Source of the DNA: Diploscapter coronatus
Taxonomy: Eukaryota > Nematoda > Chromadorea > Rhabditida > Rhabditidae
Length of the DNA stretch: 64,000 nt
Direction: 5' to 3'
Assembly (NCBI GenBank): GCA_964036155.1
Contig: OZ038423.1
Coordinates: forward strand, 53,769,249-53,833,248
How positions within the stretch are numbered: the stretch's first letter is position 1; the number at the start of each line of letters is the position of its first letter. This document shows, in pieces, positions 23,557 through 33,180 of the stretch. The notes below the pieces were generated by a model, which was not told where the DNA came from, did not search any database, and saw nothing but the letters and a program-made list of their open reading frames with translations. Position numbers and translations under genes: made by a program.

Positions 23557-24850
23557 TTATTTTATATTAATTTCTCCAACTTCACGCCATTTATTCGTTT
23601 GTGGATCGTATTCCTCGATTGAATTACAAAAATCTGCCATATTATATTCTTGATATCTAAGTTACAAATATTTCGTATCAAGATATTCAAAATCTCAACT
23701 CACCCTCCGATTGCATACAATTTCCCGTTAGCGACAATGAGCGAATGATTCATTCTTTCATAATTCATATCAGCGATTCGAGAAATTCTGCTGTCAACTG
23801 AAGCTGAGGGATCGAAACACCAACAGGACTTTAATACAGAAAAACCGTCAAAATAATCAAAACTAAATATATAATGATGCATTATTTATCATATAAAATT
23901 AAAGACTTCTCTCCTCCAGTTATGTAAATCTTTCCATTTAGCGATGCAACTCCAAATGAACCTCGCTCTTCTGGAATCTCTCCGATTTCAATCCATTCCC
24001 GCTCATCGTCTGATAATCGATATATCTTATCACTAATATTCCATCCATCAACAACTGAATATCCATAATTACAATAATGAATATGCTATAATGTGACCGT
24101 ATAAAATTTCGCCGCATGTTATTGTTAGGGCACGATTAATTGGAAGAAGAAAAGCAGGTCCTGTTTGCCATTCTCCATCTATTAAAACCTGAATAAATTA
24201 TTTCATGGACTTTTATTCGGTCTTCTTACATCAATGCGATTCGTAATTTCAATTGGGTTAGAATCCCATCCACCCAAATAATACAATTTGTTTTTGAAAT
24301 AAGCCACAGATGCATGTTCACGCCATTCAGGAGGATCTGGTCCTGCAAAGAATGCAATAAAATTAAACCAATCTATTGGCTTTTGTAATGTTACCTCTAG
24401 TGATTTTTCGAGTATTCAGATCGAAAATTTCAGATGATTTGTCATAAGAACTAATTGCGAAAATCTAAAATTTACAAAATTGGCAATGACAAATAAACTA
24501 ATCTACTCTATCTTTTGTGGTTGCAACTTCCCATGGCAATAAATAAATAGTAAATTTGGTAATCTGCTCAACAGAATTAGTATGCGAATCAAACAGATAA
24601 ATTCTTCCTTCCCAAGTTTCGTCGTTTTTATAAGGCACTAAATACTAAAGTTAACTTTCGAGAATACAAGAAATATTTTCCTACAATAGAATAAAGTTTT
24701 CCTCTCGAGCTCTATCTCGAGCACTATTGGCCGATATTTCTTGATTATTTGCATCATTCGCTTGTTAGTCCAGGCCAATTGTCCCAGATCTTTGAATTCG
24801 GGATATTTGCAGATCAACAATATAATTTCGACTGGTAAATTGGACAACAT
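23557..24850 (-). CDS. F-box/kelch-repeat protein, copy 4
   Basis: Eight exons in the family pattern. The F-box exon reads MLSNLPVEIILLICKYPEFK and DLGQLAWTNKRMMQIIKKYR. Kelch-type pieces include a GPDPPEWREHASVAYFKNKL unit with YYLGGW, GSFGVASLNGKIYITGGE, and HSLIVANGKLYAIGG. The last exon (QEYNMADFCNSIEEYDPQTN) ends VGEINIK at the stop 23557-23559, a few residues shorter than copy 3. The GTTTAG acceptor plus AACAAAG leader precedes the ATG. Expected role: SCF adaptor. With its 5' flank it forms a segmental duplicate of 15540-17626. Confidence 0.8.
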
Positions 24851-24944
24851 CTTTGTTAAGAGACCTAAACAATCACCATAGTATTGATTGAATGAGAAAG
24901 TCTGGAATCATTGAAGAACAGTGAATGAAACTACTAAACTGATG

Positions 24945-25445
24945 TTTCACAATTTTACCCAACTAAAATCGATTCCTAAACCACGCTGATTTTTTTGTTC
25001 CCTCTCCCCTTTCGCCCTGTCTACTTCTGCAATGCACAGGCACGAAAGGAAAAGAAAGAGCGATGAAAAGGAAAGGAAAGCGAAAAAGGAGGGGAATTTA
25101 TTGTGTCGACCGGGAAAACGCAATTAAACACTAAAACAATAAATTACACCCAATTATCTCGTTCAAATATCAAAATAGAAGTACTTTCCGAAATTTTAAG
25201 ACCGAGCATGCACAAGAACTTGCCAGGAGAAGTGTTCGAGGAAGGCCGAGATGTTGGGGACGCGATTGTCGTTAAAATCGTTCGATTTCTGCTAACATCT
25301 TTTATTTTACACGATTCCAGGTTATTTCAGATGTCAAAATAGTTGAAGGAACTCAATGGGCATCGATAGAATATGAAATTAGCCTGGAGTGCCACTTCTG
25401 AACCACAGTAGGAACGCGAAAACATACAAAGTCTTTATTAGCCAT
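24945..25445 (-). repeat. Duplicated 5' flank of F-box genes (unit 3)
   Basis: Closely matches 17105-17630, including the distal end TGGAGTGCCACTTCTGAACC. It is cut at 25443 where the large U2-associated tandem unit begins. Confidence 0.7.
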
Positions 25446-27058
25446 TCTATGGGAATGAGTAGAATGACTTGACACAGTCCTCAAAATTATTTTCCCGAAA
25501 ATGGATTGAGATTATTGTGAAATATTGGAGTTGGTTACAGAGTATTTGAAATACAATACTTAAAAGAATATTTATTTTAGTTACACTTATCCCTCATCAC
25601 TTTTGGATGTCTTCGAGAGTTGTCTGTATCGTGTGCATTGAAACTAAACTATTGTTTCACATTCACGTTTATTGAATAAGCTAGAATCTCAATGACATCT
25701 ACTACCTTTATTTATAGTCAAATTTGTGTGGGTGAATTGGTCCAAAATGCATAATTAAATTGAAACTACTCTATTTTCAAAATAAGAAAATATGAATATA
25801 ACACATTTCTGTCAATGATAGACTCAAGAATAGGATTTGATTCAAGGTATTTAACAGACAAATACTCAATACTTTATATTTCAATTGTGCGAGAATCTTA
25901 AATGTAACCACTAGATTATTAGTAAATCAAATGAATCAGATGAAATCTCTCCAATTTCTTACAGAATTCCCTACAAATTCAACTTATTTTTATATTTATT
26001 TTTGACAAATTACAATAGATTCCAGATGAAATAAATCTCTTTTTTAAAAAGTGATTTGTTATACATATTAATTTGGAATACAACTCTGGCACTCTAAGGT
26101 GATCACTCTCGAAAATTGTAAATAAAAAGTCCAGACTCTAGTTGGACTAGAATGTTTTTCTTCTAGAAACCTCTCAAGATAATCTGCAAATGTGTCATTT
26201 CCAATGGAATTCTGATTCAAGGTTCAAATTGAATTGAATTGATGTCTTATTTTGTGTTGAAATCTTCCATCATTTCCACCTGAAATGAAACTCAGAATTC
26301 AAGGATAGTTTACCGTTTCTGTACTGATGACTTTTGAACTAAATTTGAAGTTATTCTCCATAATTACCAATAATTGTCAGTGATAAGACCCCATTAAATC
26401 AGCTAAAATATGAAATGTTATGGGTGTAAATTTCCGAGTCAAATGACATCCATATCAGTTCATTCCTCAATTTGAATGACCTTACCACCCCTTACCATTG
26501 CCCTATCAGTGACAAGATAACTCTAAATGATCAAATGTTGGCATACTCTGAATCAGCGTTATTTTCTGAGTGAAATGAGCCCCATTTCGGGCATAAATGT
26601 GCCCTTTTGAGAAATCGATTCCTGACGTCACTCACTTCTGAGGTGTTGCAGGTCGTCAGAGGCATGTCCACCCCCACATGTCATACACCACTTTGAAGCC
26701 CGTGAAATGTGCAACAGAATGCGAGTAATGGGTCTCTGATTCCCGACCAAAAAGCAGGTTTCTGGGCGAAAAACTCAAAAAATGAACAAAAAAGTAAGAA
26801 AAAACCTATTTTATGCGAATTTGGGGTATTTTCCGGAGTCAAAACTGAAAACGGATGTCATTTTCGGAATCAGCGTGCTCGATTTGTATAGTCGGTGTGA
26901 AATGTGTGTGAATGAACACTGAAGTTGAAATAAAAAAGTGAATATTTCATTATAAAGTGAGAAATGAAGGGTGACCGGTACTAATTTCAACTGTAACGTG
27001 TCGTCCGGGTGTTTATTCCGTGTATCTTCGTCTGTATTGTTCACCCCGTGTGGGGTGT

Positions 27059-27203
27059 GAGCCGTACCCAGCTTTAGTGCAACGCTGGGACGACTCGCGA
27101 TCGGTCGGAGCAAGCCCCGGTTCCGATCAAGCCTCCAAAAATCAAATAACCTTATTCTCCCCAATTGGGGAGATATCGAAGGTTAATTCGATAAGAACAG
27201 ATA
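27059..27203 (-). pseudogene. U2 snRNA 3' part (nucleotides 38-182), interrupted copy A
   Basis: All 145 bases are identical to the complete U2 gene at 37629-37773: stem IIa region, Sm site GATTTTTGG, stem III and the terminal stem-loop with GCGTTGCACTAAAGC. Identity stops sharply at U2 nucleotide 37/38, inside the GUAGUA branch-site recognition sequence, where retrotransposon sequence begins. The 5' 37 nucleotides are absent from this unit, so it cannot make U2. Confidence 0.85.
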
Positions 27204-27389
27204 GCACTTTATTTTCTTAGCCAATGTTGCCCGAGGGCTGATTAAAACAATGAACTGGGTGATGGACTTAGGTGATAGATGATGACACGAGGTGAACAAT
27301 GCATTATTAAAAGAGTGGCAATTGGATAAATGGGTAGAACATGTTGAAATTGAGGAGACTCGTGTGAGGTAAAACAGGATGAAAAGTGT

Positions 27390-28385
27390 GAAGAGCAGGA
27401 CTGAGATTCGAGTGAACCCGCAACCCCAATGAAGGAGAGGGGGTGCGAATCCACCAAATCCCAGCTCAGCATTAGAACACAAGCGGCTGCTGAAGGCGCA
27501 GACCGCTTAAGAGTGAAAGAAACGAGGAAGAAAGAAACGGTTTAAAATGTGATAAAAACTGAAAAGATGTGTGAATGAACTCACCTGGACCGGTTTAAAT
27601 TTTAGAGAATTAAAATTAGAGGTCCAGGAGAGGTTCATGAACGAGCACTAGGGAGTGGAGGGAGGGTTGGGCATGAGCCAGGGAAAAGAGATAAGAAAAT
27701 AAAATAACAAATGCAAGACTGTGATTCAAGTAAAACCACATCCCCAGTGTTTTGGGAGAAAAGGGGGATGCAATTCCACTAGAATACCAGCCCGATTTAT
27801 GAGAGGGGAGAAAGAGTGAAGAAATGAAGGAGAAAAATTGATTCACATGAAACACGGTTTGAATTGCGAGAAAAAATGTGTGAATGAACTCACGTGGACC
27901 GAATTAAAAGTTAAGGAATTAAATTTAGAGGTCCAGGAGAGGTTCATGAACGAGCGAAAGAAAAGGTGAAAGAAATTGGGCAGGAACGGAAAAAGAAATG
28001 GTAAAATAATAAATAAATGCAAGACTGCAATTCATGTGAAACCACATCCCTAGTGAAGTAGGAAAGAGGGGAATGCAATTTCGCTCGAATATCAGCCCGA
28101 TTTGTGAAAGAGGAAGCAAAAAAAGAAGAAATGACAAAAAAGAGGAAAAAAATGAAGAGATGACAAAAAGGAGAAAAAAAAAAATTAATTAACACGAAAT
28201 TACGGAAAGACAAAATGAATAAAATAAATCGAGACGATTTGAAAATTGGGGTTGAGGGTCGCGGGATGGTGGGATGCTGGATCGGGGGCCCGCTAGAGAA
28301 AGACAGGACTGGGGTTCAAGCGAGACCGCATCCCCCGTAGAAGGGGGATGAGACCTCACCCAAATCCCAGTCCAGTCTGTAAGGA
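27390..28385 (-). repeat. Array of four hairpins in the retrotransposon 3' region, copy A
   Basis: Four imperfect palindromes of about 75-85 bp lie at 27395-27475, 27714-27792, 28017-28095 and 28303-28376. Each has the plan GGACTG-GATTC ... CATCCCC-loop-GGGGATG ... AAATCCCAGTCC. Between them recurs a second palindrome, CTGGACC ... GGTCCAG (27589-27627 and 27895-27933), followed by AGAGGTTCATGAACGAGC. The period is about 300 bp. The same array, with four hairpins, is at 33372-34393. Confidence 0.75.
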
Positions 28386-28880
28386 GAGGAGAGGAAAGGA
28401 AAGATAAGGCAAAGTAAAAGTGAATAAAATGAAATAAGAGATGAATAAATTGAGAAAAAGATATACGAGGCGAAAATGAGGAGAAATGAAGGAGAACGAA
28501 TGAAACGAAATGGATGAAATGAATGAGAGAATGGGGAGGAAATAGAGAAAATGAGAGAGAAAGAGAAGAGGGATGATTCACAAGAAGTTAGGGATTGGGG
28601 TTGGAGAGGGAAGGGACCAGCGACAGGGGCAGGGACCAGAGCAGGACAGGAGCAGGAACAGGAGCTGGAGCTGGAACGTTACCACCAGACCACACAGCCA
28701 GCAACCGGACCAGGAGCCGGACTGGATGGGGATCTGAAGGTGATCCCCACCACGGCCGGGCTGCGCAGTGTGAACGACACACCGCATCCTGGTGGTGGTC
28801 ACAGACGTGTGGCCACCACGGCTGCTGGGACTATGCGGGATGGTGGTGTCTGCTGAGGCTGCTGGGGCTGCTGTGGCTGC

Positions 28881-30071
28881 CTACACGTACTGCCTGACGC
28901 CGCTGACGTGCTCTGTGTGGATGTCACGGGCCCACTTGATGACATCCGACACAATGAGCCGCTGCATCAGCCGGTTGTAGGTGGCGTTGATGCTGAGCGC
29001 GGCCACGGCACGTCTGTTGAGCGGGTCCATCGAGCCGAGGGTGCCAACCACGTAGGCGTCCACAGTTGTGCGGTAGCCGAGCTTCTCGAAGTGCAGCTTC
29101 AGGGGCTCGTACTTGCGCTGCTTGTCCATCCGGGCTGCAACCATGGCGTCTTTGCGGTTCTCGTACGTGACCACGACGTCCACGATGACACACGTCTTCT
29201 CGGCATCGTCGATGATGGCGATGTCGGGGCGCAGGAGTCCTGGAGTGCCGGGGATCTTCTGGTCTGCGAACGTGGTGCTGCCAGGGCTCGTGTGGGCGGC
29301 CTTCAGGAGACGGGCGACGATCGCGTTGTGGCGCAGGGTCACGGCACGAGAGTGGGCGTTGCAGCGGCCGAGGACGTGGGCGGCGGTCTCGGTGTCGTAG
29401 CCACATCGTCTGCAGCGTCGGTCGCCGTCTCCGTGTCGGCGGCAGCCATTCAGCGGGAGCACGTTGAGGCGGGCTCGGTGGATGAATCGCCAGTCGCAGA
29501 AGCGGGTGAAGTTGCCACGTGCCATGAAGTGGTTGGAGGCCGAGTGCAGCATCGAGGCATCGAACACGCGTCCCTGGTCGGGTTTCTCCAGCAGCGACTT
29601 GAGTTCCTGGGTCCAGAGGGCACGTCTGAGCAGGTGTTGGGCGGTCCCCGGTGCGGCAATCTGGTCGCCGACCTTCAGAGAGAGCTGTCCGTTGGTGCAG
29701 GTCCAGGAGACGTTGGTCAGGCTGCGGAGTCGTCGTGTGGCCATGCGCGCTCGGGTCCAGACAGAGGCGACGTCGGTGGAGTTGGTGTCGAAGACGCCCT
29801 CGGTGGAGCCGTTGTAGTAGTCGCACGCTTCGTCGTCGGTGAGGGGTCGCTGCGCCTTCTTCTCGGCCACTTCTCTGGAGCTCTGGCTGGCGATGCTGAG
29901 CACGACTGGGTCTTGCGAGGCGAGGAGGGTGTTGACGTGGGCGACTTCGCAGGCGTCCGCCAGGTGCTGCAGCTTCACGAGGCCCAGTCCGCCGTGGCTG
30001 GTGGGGATGTAGAGGGGCTCGGTGCTGGCTCGTTGCGGGAGGTGCAGCCATCGTTTCGCGCAGCGGCACAG
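28881..30071 (-). pseudogene. C-terminal part of retrotransposon protein with restriction-like endonuclease
   Basis: The open frame has 396 codons. It begins LCRCAKRWLHLPQRASTEPL then YIPTSHGGLGLVKLQ, the thumb region that follows the reverse transcriptase in R2/NeSL-type proteins. Further on is a CCHC knuckle (CRRCGYDTETAAHVLGRC) and the endonuclease core LRPDIAIIDDAEKTCVIVDV followed by ARMDKQRKYEPL, matching the PD-D-D...K pattern of restriction-like endonucleases that nick the target for target-primed reverse transcription. It ends HTEHVSGVRQYV. Upstream the frame is closed by TAG exactly at a CTCTTTCTCCTAG acceptor, and no reverse transcriptase precedes it, so the protein is truncated. 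The high GC content contrasts with the AT-rich surroundings. Confidence 0.8.
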
Positions 30072-30175
30072 CTAGGAGAAAGAGAGAGATTAGGGGGAAA
30101 GGTGAGAGATTAAAGAAAGAATGAATGGAATAGAGTGAGTCTCTAACAATAGATATAAATGGAAATAATTTACTA

Positions 30176-30235
30176 AAGAGTAGATATATAATATATATCT
30201 ATATCTATATACGCACGCGCGCGAAAAGGTCGCCG
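30176..30235. repeat. (TA)n-(CG)n alternating tract, first copy
   Basis: TATATAATATATATCTATA followed by ACGCACGCGCGCG and AAAAGGTC. The same joined motif recurs at 31343-31412 and 35902-35967. Confidence 0.7.
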
Positions 30236-30239
30236 GGGC

Positions 30240-30960
30240 TCCAGCCGCTGCAAACAACTCTAGAAAACCATCGAAATAAGCGACAAAATTCCTGACACAC
30301 GAGTGCTCAAGAAAGACTAAAAAGGTGACATGAGCGAGCGATTGTTCGTCCTGTTAGATCGGGAAAAAGGAGATGAGCAGTTTCATGGGGTTGGCGGCTG
30401 CAGAAAGCTTAGAAACCAAGAGTGGATTAGCGAAATTCGGAAAGATAGACAAAGCCCGAGAAACGTGAGAAAAGAGAAATCCTAGAAAATAAGCGAGAAG
30501 CGAGAAAGAGCCGCTAGTTAACGGGCGACAACTAGTCGAGAGACATGCAACACTCGCGCACTTCGACCGTTTTGCTTCTGGGGGAAATATTCACACTGCA
30601 TTTTTTCCTATTTCTGCAAGACAGTCACCTGCTTTTATTTTTGAATTATCTGAGTTCTGGATGATATTCATTGATGCAGATGACACATCAGTGGTGACTT
30701 GAAACACAATCAGATTGGCGCATGGAGAGAGATCTTCTTTCATATTTGATCATGATTTGGAACGTAGACATTCAGCATTCAAATTACTCTTATTTTATTA
30801 TGCTATCCCTTCACTGACAATAGGCAATTCGGCTCTTTCAATACTTGTATAAATACCAGGAATTTAATTAGTCAACACACCCCAACCATCGTGTGTGTGT
30901 TAATAAACCCAGTTTCTGAAATGGATAGGATTATTGTGAAATAAATACTGGATTTGGTTG
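30240..30960. repeat. Unit-specific block shared by A and B
   Basis: Nearly identical to 34900-35490. It contains GACAACTAGTCGAGAGACAT, and a TATAAATACC box followed by CACACCCCAACCATCGTGTG and TTAATAAACCC, which look like LTR regulatory elements (TATA box then polyadenylation signal). No protein is encoded. Its origin, 5' part of the retrotransposon or a solo LTR, is undecided. Confidence 0.5.
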
Positions 30961-31160
30961 CAGAATATTTATTTCAGTTACAATTTTGCAGTGTTGTATT
31001 GGATGTCTTCGAGAGTTGTCTGTATCATGTGCATCGAATTAGAATGCACGACATTGAATAAAGATACTTTTTATTACAATCATATCAAAATTACGAAAAC
31101 AATGCATTAAAATTGAAGATTTCAGGTGTTAAGTTCTCCGACTTCATTTATGCGAGAAAA
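30960..31160 (-). pseudogene. F-box/kelch 3' fragment in unit A
   Basis: The block TGTCTTCGAGAGTTGTCTG through AATTGAAGATTTCAGGTGTT and AGTTCTCCGACTTCATTTAT matches the 3' flank and the final codons of F-box copy 1 (11700-11875). Only the end of the gene remains. The equivalent in unit B is 35515-35710. Confidence 0.6.
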
Positions 31161-31342
31161 TCTATCAGCACATCAGAGCAGAAGACAGTATCTTTACTCG
31201 TTGTGATGAATAGCAGAAGTTTTATATCGTAAGTTCCAAACCCAATTTGAGTGTAGAATAGAATAAGGCTGGATAGAAGCGTTCCTTATAAGAGGTAGTT
31301 CTCCGAGTACGTGGTGTTTCTCAACAAAATCTTCATTAAGAA

Positions 31343-31412
31343 ATATATATATATATATATAATGCACTAAAGAGTAGATATATATATATATATATATACG
31401 CGCGCGCGAAAA
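31343..31412. repeat. (TA)n-(CG)n alternating tract, second copy
   Basis: Two (TA)n runs separated by ATGCACTAAAGAGTAGA lead into ACGCGCGCGCGAAAAGGTCC. Alternating purine-pyrimidine DNA of this kind can adopt Z-form; that is general knowledge, not shown here. Confidence 0.7.
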
Positions 31413-31498
31413 GGTCCCCGCCTCACATCCTTCAATGGCACCATGCAAGAAGCGGTATAGTGCCTCTACCAGACTACGACGACTAGTGGTGGACCCAG

Positions 31499-31567
31499 TC
31501 CTAGGGAGGACGATCGTCAGAAACCCCCTTGTGGTTCATTTTCGTCTGATGAAAGTGCTCCCTAGGT
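31499..31567. other. Strong hairpin of unknown function
   Basis: CCTAGGGAG pairs with CTCCCTAGG at the two ends; inside, CGTCAGA pairs with TCTGATG (one wobble) and AACC with GGTT, giving a three-part stem of about 68 nt. The same hairpin is at 36053-36121 with one change in the internal loop. It could be an RNA structure or the centre of a small inverted-repeat element. Confidence 0.4.
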
Positions 31568-33035
31568 TTGTTCTGAAATAAACTATCTCGAATAATACTT
31601 ATTTCAGTGTTTCATTGGATGTCTTCGAGAGTTGTCTGTATCGTGTGCATTGAAATTCAATTATTATTGTTTCACATTCACGTTTATTGAATAAACTAGA
31701 CTCTCAATGACATCTACCACCTTTATCTGTAATTTATAGTCAAATTTGTGTGGGTGAATTGGTCCAAAATGCATAATTAAATTGAAACTACTCTATTTTC
31801 AAAATAAGAAAATATGAATATAACACATTTCTGTCAATGATAGACTCAAGAATAGGCTTTGATTCAAGGTATTTAACAGACAAATGCTCAATAGTTTATA
31901 TTTCAATTGTGCGAGAATCTTAAATGAAATCATTAGAGATTATTAGTAAATCAAATGAATCAGATGAGATCCCTCCAATTTCTTACAGAATTCCCTACAA
32001 ATTACAAGATTCCAGATGAAATAAATCTCTTTTTAAATGATTTGTTATACATATTAATTTGGAATACAACTCTGGCACTCTAAGGTGATCACTCTCGAAA
32101 ATTGTAAATAAAAAGTCCAGACTCTAGTTGAACTAGAATGTTTTTCTTCTAGAAACCTCTCAAGATAATCTGCAAATGTGTCATTTCCAATGGAATTCTG
32201 GCTCGTCAGTTCTGATTCAAGGTTCAAATTGAATTGATGTCTTATTTTGTGTTGAAATCTTCCATCATTTCCACCTGAAATGAAACTCAGAATTCAAAGA
32301 CAGTTTGTCGTTTCTGTACTAATGACTTTTGAACTAAATTTGAAGTTATTCTCTATGATTATCAGTGATAAGACCCCATTAAATCAGCTAAAATATGAAA
32401 TGTTATGGGTGTAAATTTCCGAGTCAAATGACATCCATATCAGTTCATTCCTCAATTTCAATGACCTTATCATTGCCCTATCAGTGACAAGATAGCTCTA
32501 AATGATAAAATAGTGGCATACTCTGAATCAGCGTTATTCTCTGAGTGAAATGAGCCCCATTTCGGGCATAAATGTGCCCTTTTGAGAAATCGATTCCTGA
32601 CGTCACTCACTTCTGAGGTGTTGCAGGTCGTCAGAGACATGTCCACCCCCACATGTCATGCACCACTTTGAAGCCCGTGAAATGTGCAACAAAATGTGGA
32701 GAATTTCTTTCTGATTCCCGACCAAAAAAGCAGGTTTTTGGGTGAAAAACTCAAAAAATGAACAAAAAAGGTAAGAAAAAACCTATTTTATGCGAATTTG
32801 GGGTATTTTCCGGAGTCAAAACTGAAAACGGATGTCATTTTCGGAATCAGCGTGCTCGAATTGTATAGTCGGTGTGAAATGTGTGTGAATAAACACCGAA
32901 ATAAAGGGAAAAAAGTGAATATTTCATTATAAAGTGAGAAATGAAGGGTGACCGGTACTAATTTCGACTGTAACGTGTCATCCGGGTGTTTATTCCGTGT
33001 ATTTTGGTCTGTATTATTCACCCCGTGTGGGGTGT

Positions 33036-33180
33036 GAGCCGTACCCAGCTTTAGTGCAACGCTGGGACGACTCGCGATCGGTCGGAGCAAGCCCCGGTTC
33101 CGATCAAGCCTCCAAAAATCAAATAACCTTATTCTCCCCAATTGGGGAGATATCGAAGGTTAATTCGATAAGAACAGATA
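33036..33180 (-). pseudogene. U2 snRNA 3' part (nucleotides 38-182), interrupted copy B
   Basis: Identical over 145 bases to copy A and to the complete gene, ending at the same nucleotide 37/38 boundary. Flanking sequences of the copies differ more than the U2 body does, which suggests either selection before interruption or sequence homogenisation. Confidence 0.85.

Larger units (their letters stand above)
27204..30075 (-). mobile_element. Site-specific non-LTR retrotransposon inserted in U2, copy A (5'-truncated or rearranged)
   Basis: The 3' end lies at 27204 directly against the U2 body; the 3' region (27204-28880) is an array of hairpins and the endonuclease frame follows (28881-30071). 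The gene order and the restriction-like endonuclease place it among R2/NeSL-group elements; U2-targeting members of that group are known (Utopia, Keno). Reverse transcriptase motifs and the 5' junction with U2 nucleotides 1-37 are not present, so the copy is incomplete at its 5' side. Confidence 0.75.
25555..31580. repeat. Tandem duplication unit A of the U2 region (about 6.0 kb)
   Basis: Begins with the F-box 3'-flank block, followed by about 1.4 kb of unknown AT-rich sequence, interrupted U2, retrotransposon 3' hairpin array, endonuclease ORF, 5' sequence, an LTR-like block, another F-box 3' fragment and AT/CG tracts. The order is repeated in unit B (31580-36130) and in part in unit C (36130-37810). 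Long stretches between units are nearly identical, so the tandem copies are recent. Confidence 0.8.

Noticed and set aside
28908..30113. 401-residue open frame on the plus strand opposite the endonuclease ORF
   Set aside because: It is the shadow of a GC-rich coding strand; its peptide is low-complexity Val/Gly/Ala without motifs, while the minus strand has the CCHC and endonuclease residues.
31541..31590. Possible hammerhead ribozyme (CTGATGA followed later by GAAA)
   Set aside because: The bases after CTGATGA and before GAAA give at most two pairs for stem II, and CTGATGA is already paired inside a better hairpin.
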